From contig SCHM01000001.1 of assembly GCA_004123355.1 (NCBI GenBank), forward strand, positions 6,644,193 to 6,708,192: a stretch of DNA of 64,000 nt. The letters run 5' to 3'. The DNA comes from Amphirosellinia nigrospora. Lineage: Eukaryota; Ascomycota; Sordariomycetes; Xylariales; Xylariaceae. Positions within the stretch are counted from its first letter, which is position 1; every line of letters starts with the position of its first letter. Shown one piece after another: positions 21,814 to 32,488 of the stretch. The notes beneath the pieces are model-generated. The model worked only from the letters and a program-made list of their open reading frames with translations. It was not told the DNA's origin and searched no databases. The position numbers were made by a program, and so were the translations under genes.

Positions 21814-23196
21814 TTAGTTATCCGGCGCCTCACTATCCAATTGGAACCTAGCTGGCCATGAGCTGCGTAGACCAAAAAGCGCTGTCATTGCTACCCGAGA
21901 GGTCACTCTCTTGTGGGTATCGAGCAAAGACGACACATCGTCAACAAGAAGTCTGACATGTGAATCCAAGCATCCGTCAACTGCCTCTTCCGTATACTGA
22001 CTTTGCCATAGTAGGTATGGTATCCAAAACGGTCTAACGAGCTTGACGGCGCGGACGGTAGCGTCTCGGAAGATCCAGTGGAAGAAGAAGAGTAGTGCTG
22101 CAGCAAAAAATCTCCCGTTTGGAATGACCCTGCCCAGGAATGGCACAATAGGACCGTCGATGATGTTGAGACACCAGCTTCCCTGGGGCAGTTCTGATCG
22201 CAGCGCCACCAGGATGCCGCAAGTGAGCTGATAAGCCGTATATGCTATCAAGTGCATCGCGGTCGCTCTTATAAGGTTCATTATTAAGATCAACTTGGGA
22301 TCGGATAGCCTATATTCGTCTACGAATATTCTCTGTGCCTTTGCGTGGTATAAGATTTTGAGAAGCCATAAGAATACCACCAGACACAACTGAATCACGA
22401 CAGGCACGCCGTATTCGAGCCACATCTGCCTAGGATCTCGAATGTCATCCAAGCCTGGAGTGGGAAGGAAAGCCCAGTCGAGGAGCCTGGTGATGAAATC
22501 TACCGGTATCGCGAAGAAGAAGTATAAGGCTGGCCCAAGGAGTCGGTCAATAAAGGGGTAGATTAGTTGATTGCCTAATTCGAGGAATAGGGTGACGATA
22601 TAGTCGAAAATCAAAATAGTCAGTCCCTGAATCGTCTCACGTGCGGCTTCTCGCGGGTACTCGTTCTGAATCCAAAGAAAGTCGCCATCTCCCCTCACGG
22701 GCTCGCCATTTTGATCAACCTCTCCCCAGTGCAAACGCTTGATCAGTACAGTCGACACCCAGTCCTCGATTCGTGTGGTGGCTACGTGGAACAACATGCT
22801 CAGAATACTCCCGACGACCTCGAAACTCAGAGTGCTCAGCACCGCGGCTCCCAAGGTAAGAAGAACTCGGCCTAATACACGCGCCCCCCACTGCAGATAC
22901 GGAGACGCCTTCGTAAATAGCGGGCCTTCATCGATGGCCTCATGGGCAAGCAGAATCGTCGCAATTAATCCACCGCAGTACCACGTCTCGCTGAGATTAA
23001 AGGGGAATGGCGCGGGCCGGACGACACCAGGTGGGACGAAGAAGTCCGCAAACTCCTTCGTCACGCGTATGCGAGGATCGTCTTCACGGCCGACGATGAT
23101 GCTGCACCGGCGTTGCCATTTCCACAAGTAGGCTTCCAACTCCGGGGATAGCCTAACTGTGCCTACCCTGGTGCGGCCTCGCTCGTCGTCAGCCAT
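21814..23196 (-). CDS. uncharacterised multi-span membrane protein (460 aa)
   Basis: A single intronless frame of 460 codons starts at the ATG at 23196. The first 65 residues are soluble and basic/acidic (ELEAYLWKWQRRCSIIVGRE). About seven hydrophobic segments follow, including VLGRVLLTLGAAVLSTLSF, LTILIFDYIVTLFLELG, ALYFFFAIPVDFITRLL, VVIQLCLVVFLWLLKILYH, LIRATAMHLIAYTAYQL and FFAAALLFFFHWIF. A soluble C-terminus of about 70 residues completes it. No catalytic motif, signal peptide or named family is recognisable. The length, composition and absence of stops make coding certain. An organelle or plasma-membrane location is inferred from the spans only. The gene is convergent with the CorA-like transporter and divergent from CYS4. 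Confidence 0.8.
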   Translation of the reverse strand: MADDERGRTRVGTVRLSPELEAYLWKWQRRCSIIVGREDDPRIRVTKEFADFFVPPGVVRPAPFPFNLSETWYCGGLIATILLAHEAIDEGPLFTKASPYLQWGARVLGRVLLTLGAAVLSTLSFEVVGSILSMLFHVATTRIEDWVSTVLIKRLHWGEVDQNGEPVRGDGDFLWIQNEYPREAARETIQGLTILIFDYIVTLFLELGNQLIYPFIDRLLGPALYFFFAIPVDFITRLLDWAFLPTPGLDDIRDPRQMWLEYGVPVVIQLCLVVFLWLLKILYHAKAQRIFVDEYRLSDPKLILIMNLIRATAMHLIAYTAYQLTCGILVALRSELPQGSWCLNIIDGPIVPFLGRVIPNGRFFAAALLFFFHWIFRDATVRAVKLVRPFWIPYLLWQSQYTEEAVDGCLDSHVRLLVDDVSSLLDTHKRVTSRVAMTALFGLRSSWPARFQLDSEAPDN

Positions 23197-24043
23197 GTTG
23201 AACCCAACTTCGAAAATGGGATAAATAAGACAGCTTTGGTGCTGTCATTCACGGACTCGGTCGTAGTTCCGATCCTGTAACCTGTCAGGGTTAAAAGCAA
23301 ATGCATGTGTGTGTGTCCTCGCCTGGTACTAGCATGGCTATAGTAAAGGTTAACAAGGAACTGCTCTTTGACAATGAATTGCCAAGATAGGCTGCATTTG
23401 GACATGTCAAAGAACAGCTTTACCCGGTGCCTCGAAAGCTAGATAAAGAGAATACCTCATGTTAGATACTTAGAGAGCTGTTCCTATACAAAGGGATAAT
23501 AACCCCAGTTCATTGCTGGAACTACTACACGCAAATCGATGTGAAATCTTAACCTCGTGGAGGAACTGCTCGATGATTACTTAAGGTAGTATAAGGCACA
23601 CGGACGTCTTTAGCTGACTCCGTAGTTATTCGACTGCCTAGCATCTGTTATGTGTGTTGGCATGATGTTGCCCATAACCATGATCAATTGGAGGGTATGA
23701 AACTGCTTTACCTTATAGAGGTCCTGCCTAAACCGATAGAATATTTGTGGTCGGGAAGTTGAATTTAGAGTACGGGCTCGCATATTAGCGGCTTTTGGCG
23801 GGGCAACCTTTTTTTCTCCTTCACTGGACCCCTGACGGATGGCGGGACATTCCTTCGTTGTCACGCAAATAGCCGCCATCCCGCCTCTCCAGACTCGCCA
23901 GAAGTCTGACTTTGCATTTGCACCAAACCTTGGCCACTCGGGTTCTTATTCTCATTCTTTTAATAAGGACGCTTGCTCTCCGTCTGATTTTAGCCATTGG
24001 TATCCTGCTATACTAATACCATTGCTCTTACAAGAACGAAGCA
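23197..24043. other. divergent promoter region (membrane protein / CYS4)
   Basis: The two genes are transcribed away from each other. 23720-24040 carries a pyrimidine-rich leader for the CYS4 transcript. Overlapping ORFs at 23610-23879 (minus) and 23839-24429 (plus) are not supported; the second runs into CYS4 in another frame. Confidence 0.4.
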
Positions 24044-25786
24044 ATGGATCCCTCGAACGGTGGCTCGACCTCCCCCGGGGGCCTCCCCTCTGTCCTCCCA
24101 CATCCTGCGACGGTTCTCTCAGCGACCGAGCTCATCGGGAAAACGCCCCTCGTACGCCTCAACAAGATCCCACAATCGCTCGGTCTGAAATGCCAGGTCT
24201 TTGCCAAGGTCGAGCTCTTCAGCGCCGGCGGGAGCGTGAAAGACCGCATCGCCCTGCGCATGATCGAGGAGGCCGAGCGCAGCGGACGCATCAAGCCCGG
24301 CGACACCTTGATCGAGCCCACGAGTGGGAACACGGGTATTGGTCTGGCGCTGGTGGGCGCCGTGAAGGGATACAAGACCATCATCACCCTACCCGAGAAG
24401 ATGTCTGCCGAGAAGGTATCCGTCCTTAAAGCGCTCGGTGCCACCATCATCCGCACACCCACCCAGGCCGCCTGGGACGCCCCCGAGAGCCATATCGGTG
24501 TCGCCCGCCGCCTCGTCAAGGAGATCCCAAATGCCCACATCCTCGATCAGTACTCAAATGAGAACAACCCCCTCGCCCACGAATTCGGCACCGCCGAGGA
24601 GATCTGGTCCCAGACTGGCGGGAAGATCACCTGCGTTGTCGCTGGCGCCGGAACTGGTGGCACCATCACCGGACTGGCCAACGGTCTACGCAAGCACAAC
24701 AAAGACATCAAAGTCGTAGCTGCGGACCCTCAAGGCAGTATCCTCGCCCTGCCTGAGACCTTGAACGATGAGCATAGGGACGAGCCGTACAAGGTCGAGG
24801 GCATCGGCTACGATTTCATTCCGGACGTCCTAGACCAGCATAAAGTCGATAAGTGGTACAAAACTGACGACAAGGAATCCTTCAAGCTTGCCCGGCGACT
24901 TATTGCAGAGGAAGGTCTCCTGGTCGGTGGAAGCTCAGGAAGCGCAATGGCTGCCGTGATCAAAGCGGCCAAGGATCTCGACCTCGGCAAGGATGATGTC
25001 GTTGTCGTGATACTTCCGGACAGTATCCGCAGCTACCTGACCAAGTTCGCCGACGATGACTGGCTTGCCGCCAACGACCTCTTGTTACCCACCGATGCTG
25101 CTGCGAAATCCGCCGTCGCTGAGAATAAGAACGGCGATGTTCCTCTTTCAAAGGTTAGCGATCCCTACGCTGGTGCTACAATTCGCTCTCTGCGCCTGAA
25201 GCCTGTTACGTCAGTTCTATCATCGACTTCGTGTGCTGAGGCGATTGAGACAATGCGGGATCGTGGTTTTGATCAGCTTCCCGTGCTCTCCGGTCCTGGA
25301 GGCAAGCTTGTGGGTCTCGTCACCCTCGGTAACCTTCTGAGTTACATCTCACGAGGCCGGGCCACGGGCCAGAGTCCTGTTAGCGACGTCAGTAAGTAAT
25401 TTTCAGAGTCCCTTTCTTACCTTGGCCCACCAGGGCATAAAGTCTCTTTTTCAATACAGAATTATTTCCTAGAAATCTTCTATCTAGAACACCCACCAAC
25501 CACATCAAAATGATGGTGACTGACTCCAAGGGCAACAGTGTTCAATTTCAGCAAGATGGACGAGGTGGTAACGGATCCTCGCCAAGGTAAGGGTGGCAAG
25601 AGGCGGGGCTTCGTTGAGATCACCCTCGACACACCGCTCACGGAGCTCAGCAACTTCTTCGAATGGAACAGCGCCGCCGTCGTCACCGAACCGGGCGATG
25701 ACAAGGAAAAGACCCTTAGCAAGCCAATTGCGGTTGTCACCAAAGTCGACCTGCTTACTTGGATGGTCAAGCAAGTGAAGGTATAA
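24044..25786 (+). CDS. CYS4: cystathionine beta-synthase
   Basis: Exons 24044-25391 and 25539-25786 join across a 147 bp GTAAGT...AACAG intron and give 531 residues. The enzyme condenses serine and homocysteine to cystathionine, the first step of transsulfuration, using pyridoxal phosphate. The PLP lysine is K66 in AGGSVKDRIALRM; the phosphate-binding loops are TSGNTG (93-98) and GAGTGGT (201-207); GGSSGSA occurs near residue 300. The C-terminal third carries the paired CBS domains (SSTSCAEAIETMRDRGFDQL, then the second repeat after the intron). The splice makes SDVMFNFSKMDEV, the form expected in the family. As in other fungi, no N-terminal heme-binding extension is visible. The PLP domain alone is catalytic; in other species the CBS domains control stability or activity. 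Together with the HAL2-type gene it points to sulfur metabolism. Confidence 0.96.
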
Positions 25787-26267
25787 ACCTCGATCCACTG
25801 TGTGGTGAAGAGACACTTTGTTTTATGATCATGATTTTCCAATAGTTAGATGGTTAATTTGGTGTTCCGGGAGTCATGGTTGGGCATTAAAGCTTTGGAG
25901 TTTGGGATCCGCTGTACGGTTATAGAGGGGAATTGGAATTGACTCTTGGTTGCATCAACTCGCGGTCCTAGATAGGTTTAGTAGGCTGGCTCATCATATA
26001 AAGCAGACTCAACCTCTGCCATAGGGACTAGAGCATCCTAATAAGATAAATAGAAGCATATAACACGTTTCAATGTTCTGAGACCCTTTTTACTCCTATA
26101 ACTTAGTCAACCTCCTATTCTGGCGAAAATGGTCCCAGGAATGAATACCTGCAACTTAGGTGTCAAAATTACTACTCAAAGGGACTTCGTGTCTGTTATG
26201 GATATTATTATGTTCTGTCATTAAGTAATTATCATCTGCGCGTCCCTCACGTAGCTTCACCCTGAAT
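25787..26267. other. convergent spacer
   Basis: These are the 3' flanks of CYS4 and of the SRP receptor beta gene. No gene is supported. Confidence 0.4.
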
Positions 26268-27173
26268 TTAGATACGACCGGCGATCCACTCCCACCACTT
26301 ATCAACATTACCCTCCAGAACACTTCCGCCAACAACCTCGATTTCAATATCGAACTCTCTCATCTGGTTAAAGGTGAATTTTTCTGAGCCGTACGCGCCC
26401 AACCAACTATCCTGCTCTTCGGAACCAATCTCGTCCGTGCCGACCCCGGAATCCAACAAACCCTTGCTACGCGATTGCCGTATCCGTCCCAGCTCGGCCT
26501 CGAGATTAGTACGCACGAGCAACGGCGGCAGCGCGGTGAACAGGTCTAGCTTATTGGCGGCGACGAGCACATGCACGGCATTCGGCGACCGCGAGGTGCG
26601 GCCCGAGCCCGCGCGCTTCTGCAGCGTGAGCAACACGTCGTAGAGATAGGTCGCAGCGTCGGCGATCGAGTCGTCCAGCGTCGCGGCGTCGACCACGTAT
26701 AGGACGCCCCGCAACATGGCGGCGTCACCGAACTGCGTCTTCGTCTTGCCGTCGCTGACGAGCTGCGCCATGGCGGTGCCCCGTAGCTTGCCGTGGCCGG
26801 GCGTGTCGACCAGGTGGAACTTCTTGTGCTCGCCGGGCGCGTCCTCGCGCGCCGCTTCCCGGAACGTGCGGGCGCCGGCGTCGGAGGATACGGTCAGCTC
26901 GATGGCGTGCGCGGCTTGCGAGGTGTGCGTCTCTGCGGCTTTGTTGCCGCGCTCGAGGAGCGTGAGGAGAGATGTCTTGCCGCCGCCTGATGGCCCTGCG
27001 AGCAGGATGAAGGGCAGGCTCGTGTATGGTGTTTGTTGTGTGATGTAAAAGTGTACGAGGATAGGTAAGATGAAGACGATCAGGAGTCCGACGGTTATCA
27101 CGGGTGTTGAGGGTGTGAGTATGTATTCCAGGGCCCGTTTCAGGTCCTCCATCGTGGGGATAAACGACGCCAT
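26268..27173 (-). CDS. SRP102: signal recognition particle receptor subunit beta
   Basis: This is a single exon of 301 codons from an ATG at 27173. SR-beta anchors the SRP receptor in the ER membrane and is a small Ras/Arf-like GTPase that helps hand nascent chains to the translocon. One membrane span lies at about 24-44 (VITVGLLIVFILPILVHF). The P-loop is GPSGGGKTS at 60-68, the switch II motif DTPGHGKLR at 123-131 and the guanine-specificity motif NKLD at 207-210. An insertion of about 30 residues rich in Ser (SRSKGLLDSGVGTDEIGSEE) follows the fourth motif, as in other filamentous fungi. The C-terminus (VDKWWEWIAGRI) matches the conserved end of the family. All GTP-binding motifs are intact. 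Confidence 0.93.
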   Translation of the reverse strand: MASFIPTMEDLKRALEYILTPSTPVITVGLLIVFILPILVHFYITQQTPYTSLPFILLAGPSGGGKTSLLTLLERGNKAAETHTSQAAHAIELTVSSDAGARTFREAAREDAPGEHKKFHLVDTPGHGKLRGTAMAQLVSDGKTKTQFGDAAMLRGVLYVVDAATLDDSIADAATYLYDVLLTLQKRAGSGRTSRSPNAVHVLVAANKLDLFTALPPLLVRTNLEAELGRIRQSRSKGLLDSGVGTDEIGSEEQDSWLGAYGSEKFTFNQMREFDIEIEVVGGSVLEGNVDKWWEWIAGRI

Positions 27174-28228
27174 CCTGGCTTCGTGATCGGCCGGGGAGGG
27201 GTGGGAGGATCGTTGGCAGTTGGAATTCGATGAACGGTTGGGGGGATGCCCGTTTCTTTATGCGTCTCAATTGGTGAGAGAGCGCGGACAGCTCATATCT
27301 GTTTGCGCAGAAGATTTCTTACTGGGTGTCGTTATGGAAAGATATAAATACCTTAGGTCAGTTGCGACGAGCGATGAGAGTGACGTGGTGGGACGGGAAG
27401 TGGAACGACCGATAATCGATAAATGACCTGATGAATAAATGGAACATTAGCTTTTTATCGCTGCGCTAAACCTTATCGGTGCCAAGACGGCAGGCAAGGT
27501 CTCTCTGCAGCCGTGCTAAATACCACCACGCTGTACTGTAGTAGGTATGGATACTAGGTAGGTAATAGCGTGGCACCCTGGCAAGCTATGCAGTGGACCT
27601 CAGTGTTTCCACCTCCCAGGATTCGTGAACAATGGATTTTCAGGGACCAATATCAACCAACCAGTTAGTTTAATTACACCCGGCCGTAATTATGTACATG
27701 CTCGTGTGCTGCTAGCAAAGAGGCAGTGGCGGTGTCTGATGCCGTTACACCCGACCAGTCGTGGCTTAGCACGGCCTACGTACACTACCGCACAGCTGTA
27801 AGATGCTACAGTAGTATGCAGCGCCAGCCCCATTGGGTCCTTTATTTCTGATCTTCGTCCAACAACCTCGCTCTGCGACGGCCCTGTGCTTTCATCTCAG
27901 CCTTTCTCTGCTTACGCTTCTGTCTTCCTAATTCTTCAGAATCATTGTAATCGTTTGTTTCAACAGCATCGTCCAGTTCTACTCGCCAGCGCAGAGTTTC
28001 GTCCACTCCGTCTGCCCATTTCGCCTACTTCTAATTCTTGCTGTGTACATTACAGAGGCTCAATTATTAATCTCACGACTATCATTGATCAAGCCAAGGC
28101 CGCCTTGCCAAGCTCGAATCGATATGCCCATTGACGTCCTTCTGTAACAGTACCCTCCTCCGCCCCTGTCCATTACAGCAACTGTAGTCAACCCCGTCGA
28201 ATACGCGAGACGACCACTTGAAAAGCTC
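27174..28228. other. divergent promoter region (SRP102 / AKR1)
   Basis: This is a shared upstream region of about 1 kb. 27540-27570 carries TAGGTATGG/TAGGTAGGTA motifs. 27880-28060 is pyrimidine-rich and probably the AKR1 leader, with short upstream ORFs. Confidence 0.4.
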
Positions 28229-30622
28229 ATGTCGCAAGGCACCTTACCCAACGGCATTTCTGCCGGCGCGCCGGCGCAACCGGCCGCGAAGGGCAGCGCC
28301 GCCATTCCGAAGCTCAACTCCCAAGACTTGGAAATGGGCTCCCTTCCGGGAGGCGACGCGTCTCCAGGTCAGCCCGACATCATGCAGCTCGCCCGGGTCG
28401 GTGACATACCAGGCATGGAGAAACTATTCGAGTCTTCCGAGTACGATGCTACTTACACTGACGACGAAGGCATAACGCCTCTCCACGTATGCGATACTCT
28501 TATTTCCAATCACAGGACTAGCATTGCTAACCAGGGGTTTTCAGTGGGCTGCCATCAACAACCAATACGCCATGTGCAAGTTCCTGATGGAGAAAGGTGC
28601 CGATATCAACAAAAAAGGAGGCGAATCCGTAGCGACACCACTGCAATGGGCCGCTCAGCGTTCGAATTACTATACCGTGGATCTGCTCCTCCAACATGGC
28701 GCCGACCCCCTGATCACCGACGCGCAAGGCTACAACACGCTACACATATCCACGTTTAACGGCAACGTGCTGTTGGTTGTTTTGTTGCTGCACCAAGGTA
28801 TACCAGTCGATGTGGCCGATGCCTACGGACATACAAGTCTCATGTGGGCTGCCTACAAAGGGTTTCCGCAATGTGTTGATCTGTACTTGCGGTGGGGCGC
28901 AAGCGTTCACGCAACGGACGAGCAGGGTTTCACAGCCTTGCACTGGGCGTTGGTTAAGGGGTCGCCGCAGTGCATTCTCAAGCTCATCGAGTACGGGGCA
29001 GATAGGTTCGCCAAAACACAGACAGGCAAGACCCCTGCGATAACAGCGAAGGACTTGAATACTGCTGGTGCTTGGCAACGTGCGCTGAGGGAATGCGGCT
29101 ATGACGAGGATGGACACGCAGCGGTCCCGTGGTGGCCAGGCTCTTCGTTTTTCCTCAAAGACAAGCGAGGCTTTATGAACAGATTTTTGTTCCTGTTACC
29201 GACAGTGATGCTTTGGGTTGAGTTGATGATAGTGTCGCGTTTGCCGATATTCATATCAGCTTTTATCGGATTGTTTGTCGTGTTCGGGTTCCAGTGGGCT
29301 ACGAATCAAGTCCTGGAATATGCGCCCCCTGATATGAGACAGCTTCATAAAACGGTAAAATTCCTTGTCTCTAAAATCCTGTCATCATGCTAATCAAATT
29401 ACAGCCGTGGCTTACAGGCATCTTCGCGGGTTCCTTATTCTTAATTGGCGTCCAGTGGTTAGTCGTAGTTGTTTTTGGTAAGTCTACTTATCTCTTCCTA
29501 TTCAAACTAAATTGCTAATAAGAGATTAGCGACATACGCTACCCATCCGCTCATCAACCTAATATTCCTGGTCTTCTACGGGTTCATTGCGTACTTCTAC
29601 ATAGCCTCGATGACTTTTGACCCTGGCTTCGTCCCCAAGCTCAACGGCATTGCTGAGCAAAAAGCCGTCATTGACGAACTCTTAAGTTTATGGAAGTTTG
29701 ACGAATCAAATTTCTGCGTTACCTGTATGATCCGCACGCCCCTTCGAAGTAAGCATTGCAGGCGATGCCAGCGGTGTGTTGCCAAGCATGACCAGTAAGT
29801 TGTCTATAAATCACATTTGCAACCCCGAATTAACACCATATTAGCCATTGTCCCTGGGTCAACAATTGTGTTGGCATTAATAATCACCGCCACTTCTTTG
29901 TTTACTTGGTCAGCTTGATCTTGGGCATCGTCACCTTCGACTGGCTGTTGTATTATTATTTTACGGAGATGTCCCAAACTGGCTCATCCGAATGCTTGGT
30001 GTTGTCCGAATCACTTTGTAAAATTGTCAACGCCGACCCGTACACGATCCTTCTGGGGATCTGGGGTACCTTGCAGCTTACTTGGGTCAGTATGCTCATT
30101 TTTGTGCAATTCATCCAGGTTGCTCGAGCAATGACGACATATGAAAATATGTACGGCATCCAAGATGGAAGCGCCGGTACCCTAGTCTCGGCTTTCACGA
30201 GCACAGGCGCGCCATTGGATCCCAGTCATCCAAACTTTGGAGGTCCTCCGTCCGCGGCGGACGATCCACTCGGAGAACGAAAAGGACATGGACATGGCCA
30301 TAAGCACAGAAGTTTCTTACAACAGTGGAGCCGGATACTTGGTGTTGATACTTTCATCGAAACCGCCACCGGCCGCGGGGCCGCGACAGGAAAGAACGTT
30401 CGCAAGAAGAAGAACCCATACAGCAAAGGCTATGTACAGAACTGTAAAGATTTCTGGTGCGACCCATCGCCTATGTTTGGGCGTAGGGACAATGGCGACG
30501 CTATGTTTGGAGGAGAGCGCATCAACTATACCGAGGTATATGAGAGCCCTGCCGCCATGGGCTTGGGAATGACCGGACAAAGGAGAGGAGGATATGAATC
30601 AGTCGCTAATGAGGAGGTGTAA
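28229..30622 (+). CDS. AKR1: palmitoyltransferase with ankyrin repeats (AKR1 type)
   Basis: Five exons (28229-28486, 28545-29354, 29405-29477, 29530-29794, 29845-30622) give 727 residues with all phases consistent. The enzyme attaches palmitate to cysteines of target proteins, in yeast at the Golgi and endosomes. Residues about 55-270 form ankyrin repeats ([55 protein letters not shown]). Four membrane spans surround a cysteine-rich catalytic domain: [18 protein letters not shown], then the DHHC motif at 468-471 and [16 protein letters not shown]. Yeast Akr1 has DHYC, whereas this protein has the standard DHHC. The last splice falls inside the active-site motif (first His codon), so correct removal of that intron is needed for activity. 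The His/Gly-rich [10 protein letters not shown] tract in the C-terminal tail is a local oddity. Confidence 0.95.
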
Positions 30623-31625
30623 GGCCGCTCATGTCCGAAAACACAATGATGTTGTAACGAATGGCCAAGACATGTTTATGTCGATACGATTTCGAATGAA
30701 CCGTTACCTAAGGGTCGGCATCTGACCCTTTGGGTGTGGCGCTGGTGTATAAATTAGAACCCATGTCCTACGTGACTATTATGAGTATTTTAATACGAGA
30801 ACATTTATAATGGCTGTAATCTTCCATGTTTTGGATTGCTCCCGTCCTTAATCTGCTTTTGAGGAGAGGCCAGAAATGAATGTTTGCGAGCCCCAAAGCT
30901 AGTATCGAGATTTACAGTACTTGCAATTTAGATGATCAAGGGTTGTTACAACGGTTCGAGACGAACTTGATAGCCCCTTTAGTATTATTCAAGTATTTAT
31001 CTAAATAGGTATCGCCAGTTCGCAATATCTAGATATCTATTTATACTAGCTTTGACTTGTTTATAATTTTATTTGATTTTATTAATTTTCACTATCCTAA
31101 CTTTAATATAAGCACATGTCCCCTCAAATACTTGTCTCTAATATTAATGGTGCAACTGAGATCTCGTTAAGCTCCGCGAGGCGCGGTACTAATTCCCTAT
31201 TCTCCGAGAATGACGGCACACTATCCTAGCATGCCATAGATGACACTCGCTCTGCTCCCAAACGCCTGAGGTCCGACGACAACATGACAACGACAGCCTC
31301 GTGTCACTGGTGGTCCTCATCGTGGTACATTAATATACCATCTTTAAGGTGGGAATATTCCGAACACCCGATAAGCGAGATCTTACCTGCCCGGTTTTGA
31401 ATCTCATGTATCTCCAGAGACCCATCTACTGGGGTTTGCACTCATTTCATATCGTACAATTAATTAAATCCCTGACAATAGTAACCAAAAGTCTATAACG
31501 TCTTCCTACAATTATGCGAGAAACGCAAATGCTTTACTCTAGGAAGCATGGGACATAATTAATAGCTCACGACAAGAGACACTAAGTATTGGGGATTTCT
31601 CATTTATATTTATGCTTCATTCTTC
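30623..31625. other. convergent AT-rich spacer
   Basis: It contains the AKR1 3' flank and strongly AT-rich DNA at 31000-31120 with short palindromes (ATATCTAGATATC). No gene is supported. Confidence 0.4.
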
Positions 31626-32488
31626 TCACCACGAGTAAGTATCCCCATTGATACTAACGAGTATATCGCTCTCGCCATCTCTCTTCCCCTCGATAACATC
31701 ACGGCAAGCAAGCGCGGACACTCTCGGGTCCACGGCGCCAAGCTCCCGAATCACCTTGGGATCGAGCCCTCCGAGCTCGGTCGCAGCCCAACCGGGGTCA
31801 AAGGCGTGTACCTTGATCCCCTTGTCTTTGAAGTCGTAGGCATGGCAGGCGGCGAGCATGTTCAGCGCTGCCTTCGTGCACCGGTACGCGGTGTACTCCT
31901 GGGTGTAGAAGGGGAACTTGGGATCGAACCGCGACCCGACGGAGCCCATGCTACTCGAGACGTAGACGACGCGCTTCCCCACCTTCTCCCCGCCGCCGCC
32001 GCCGCCCGGCTGCGTGAGCAGCAGCTCCTTGAAAGAGTCGGTCATCCTCGAGGCCCCGATCACGTTGATGTCGTACAGCGTGGCCATCTTGACGGCCTCG
32101 TCGGGGATGCTGGCGTAGTTGGCGCCGGCGTTGTTGACGAGGACGTCCAATCGCCCGGACTCCGCCTTCACCGTCGCCACGGCGGCGTCGACGGACTCGG
32201 GCGAGGTGATGTCGAGCTGGATCGCCGAGACGGTGTTCCCGTGCGCCGCCGGCAGCGAGGAGGCGATCTCCTTGCCCTTCTGCAGCTCCCGGCTGCCGAG
32301 ATAGATGTGGTATGGCGCGCTGTTGCTGCTCGTCTCCGACGGCGCGGATTCGAGGAAGGCCTTGACGATTTCTAGGCCGATGCCTCTGTTGGCGCCTTTG
32401 CTCATATGATTTAGCTTTCGATGTTTCCGAGCGAGACGGAATTGATTTGCGGCGACTCACCTGAAACTAATACTATTGTCTTCGCCAT
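31626..32488 (-). CDS. short-chain dehydrogenase/reductase, carbonyl-reductase-like
   Basis: Exons 32488-32461 and 32395-31626, joined across a 65 bp GTGAGT intron, give 265 residues. The tiny first exon supplies MAKTIVLVS and completes the dinucleotide-binding motif GANRGIG (10-16); without it the reductase would lack its first beta strand. Other SDR landmarks are NNAG at 97-100, the catalytic serine in YVSSSMGS (about 157) and YRCTK (Y180, K184). The set fits classical NADP(H)-dependent carbonyl reductases. The substrate cannot be predicted. A run of six glycines (141-146 region) in a surface loop is unusual and GC-rich. The gene borders the 7 kb gene-poor block and has no biosynthetic partners nearby. 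Confidence 0.88.

Noticed and set aside
26725-27270. 181-codon frame overlapping SRP102
   Set aside because: Arg/Pro/His-rich shadow of a GC-rich coding exon; the SRP receptor beta frame has all GTPase motifs.
31806-32375. 189-codon plus-strand ORF opposite the SDR gene
   Set aside because: It is the GC-driven shadow of a confident reductase with all catalytic motifs on the other strand.
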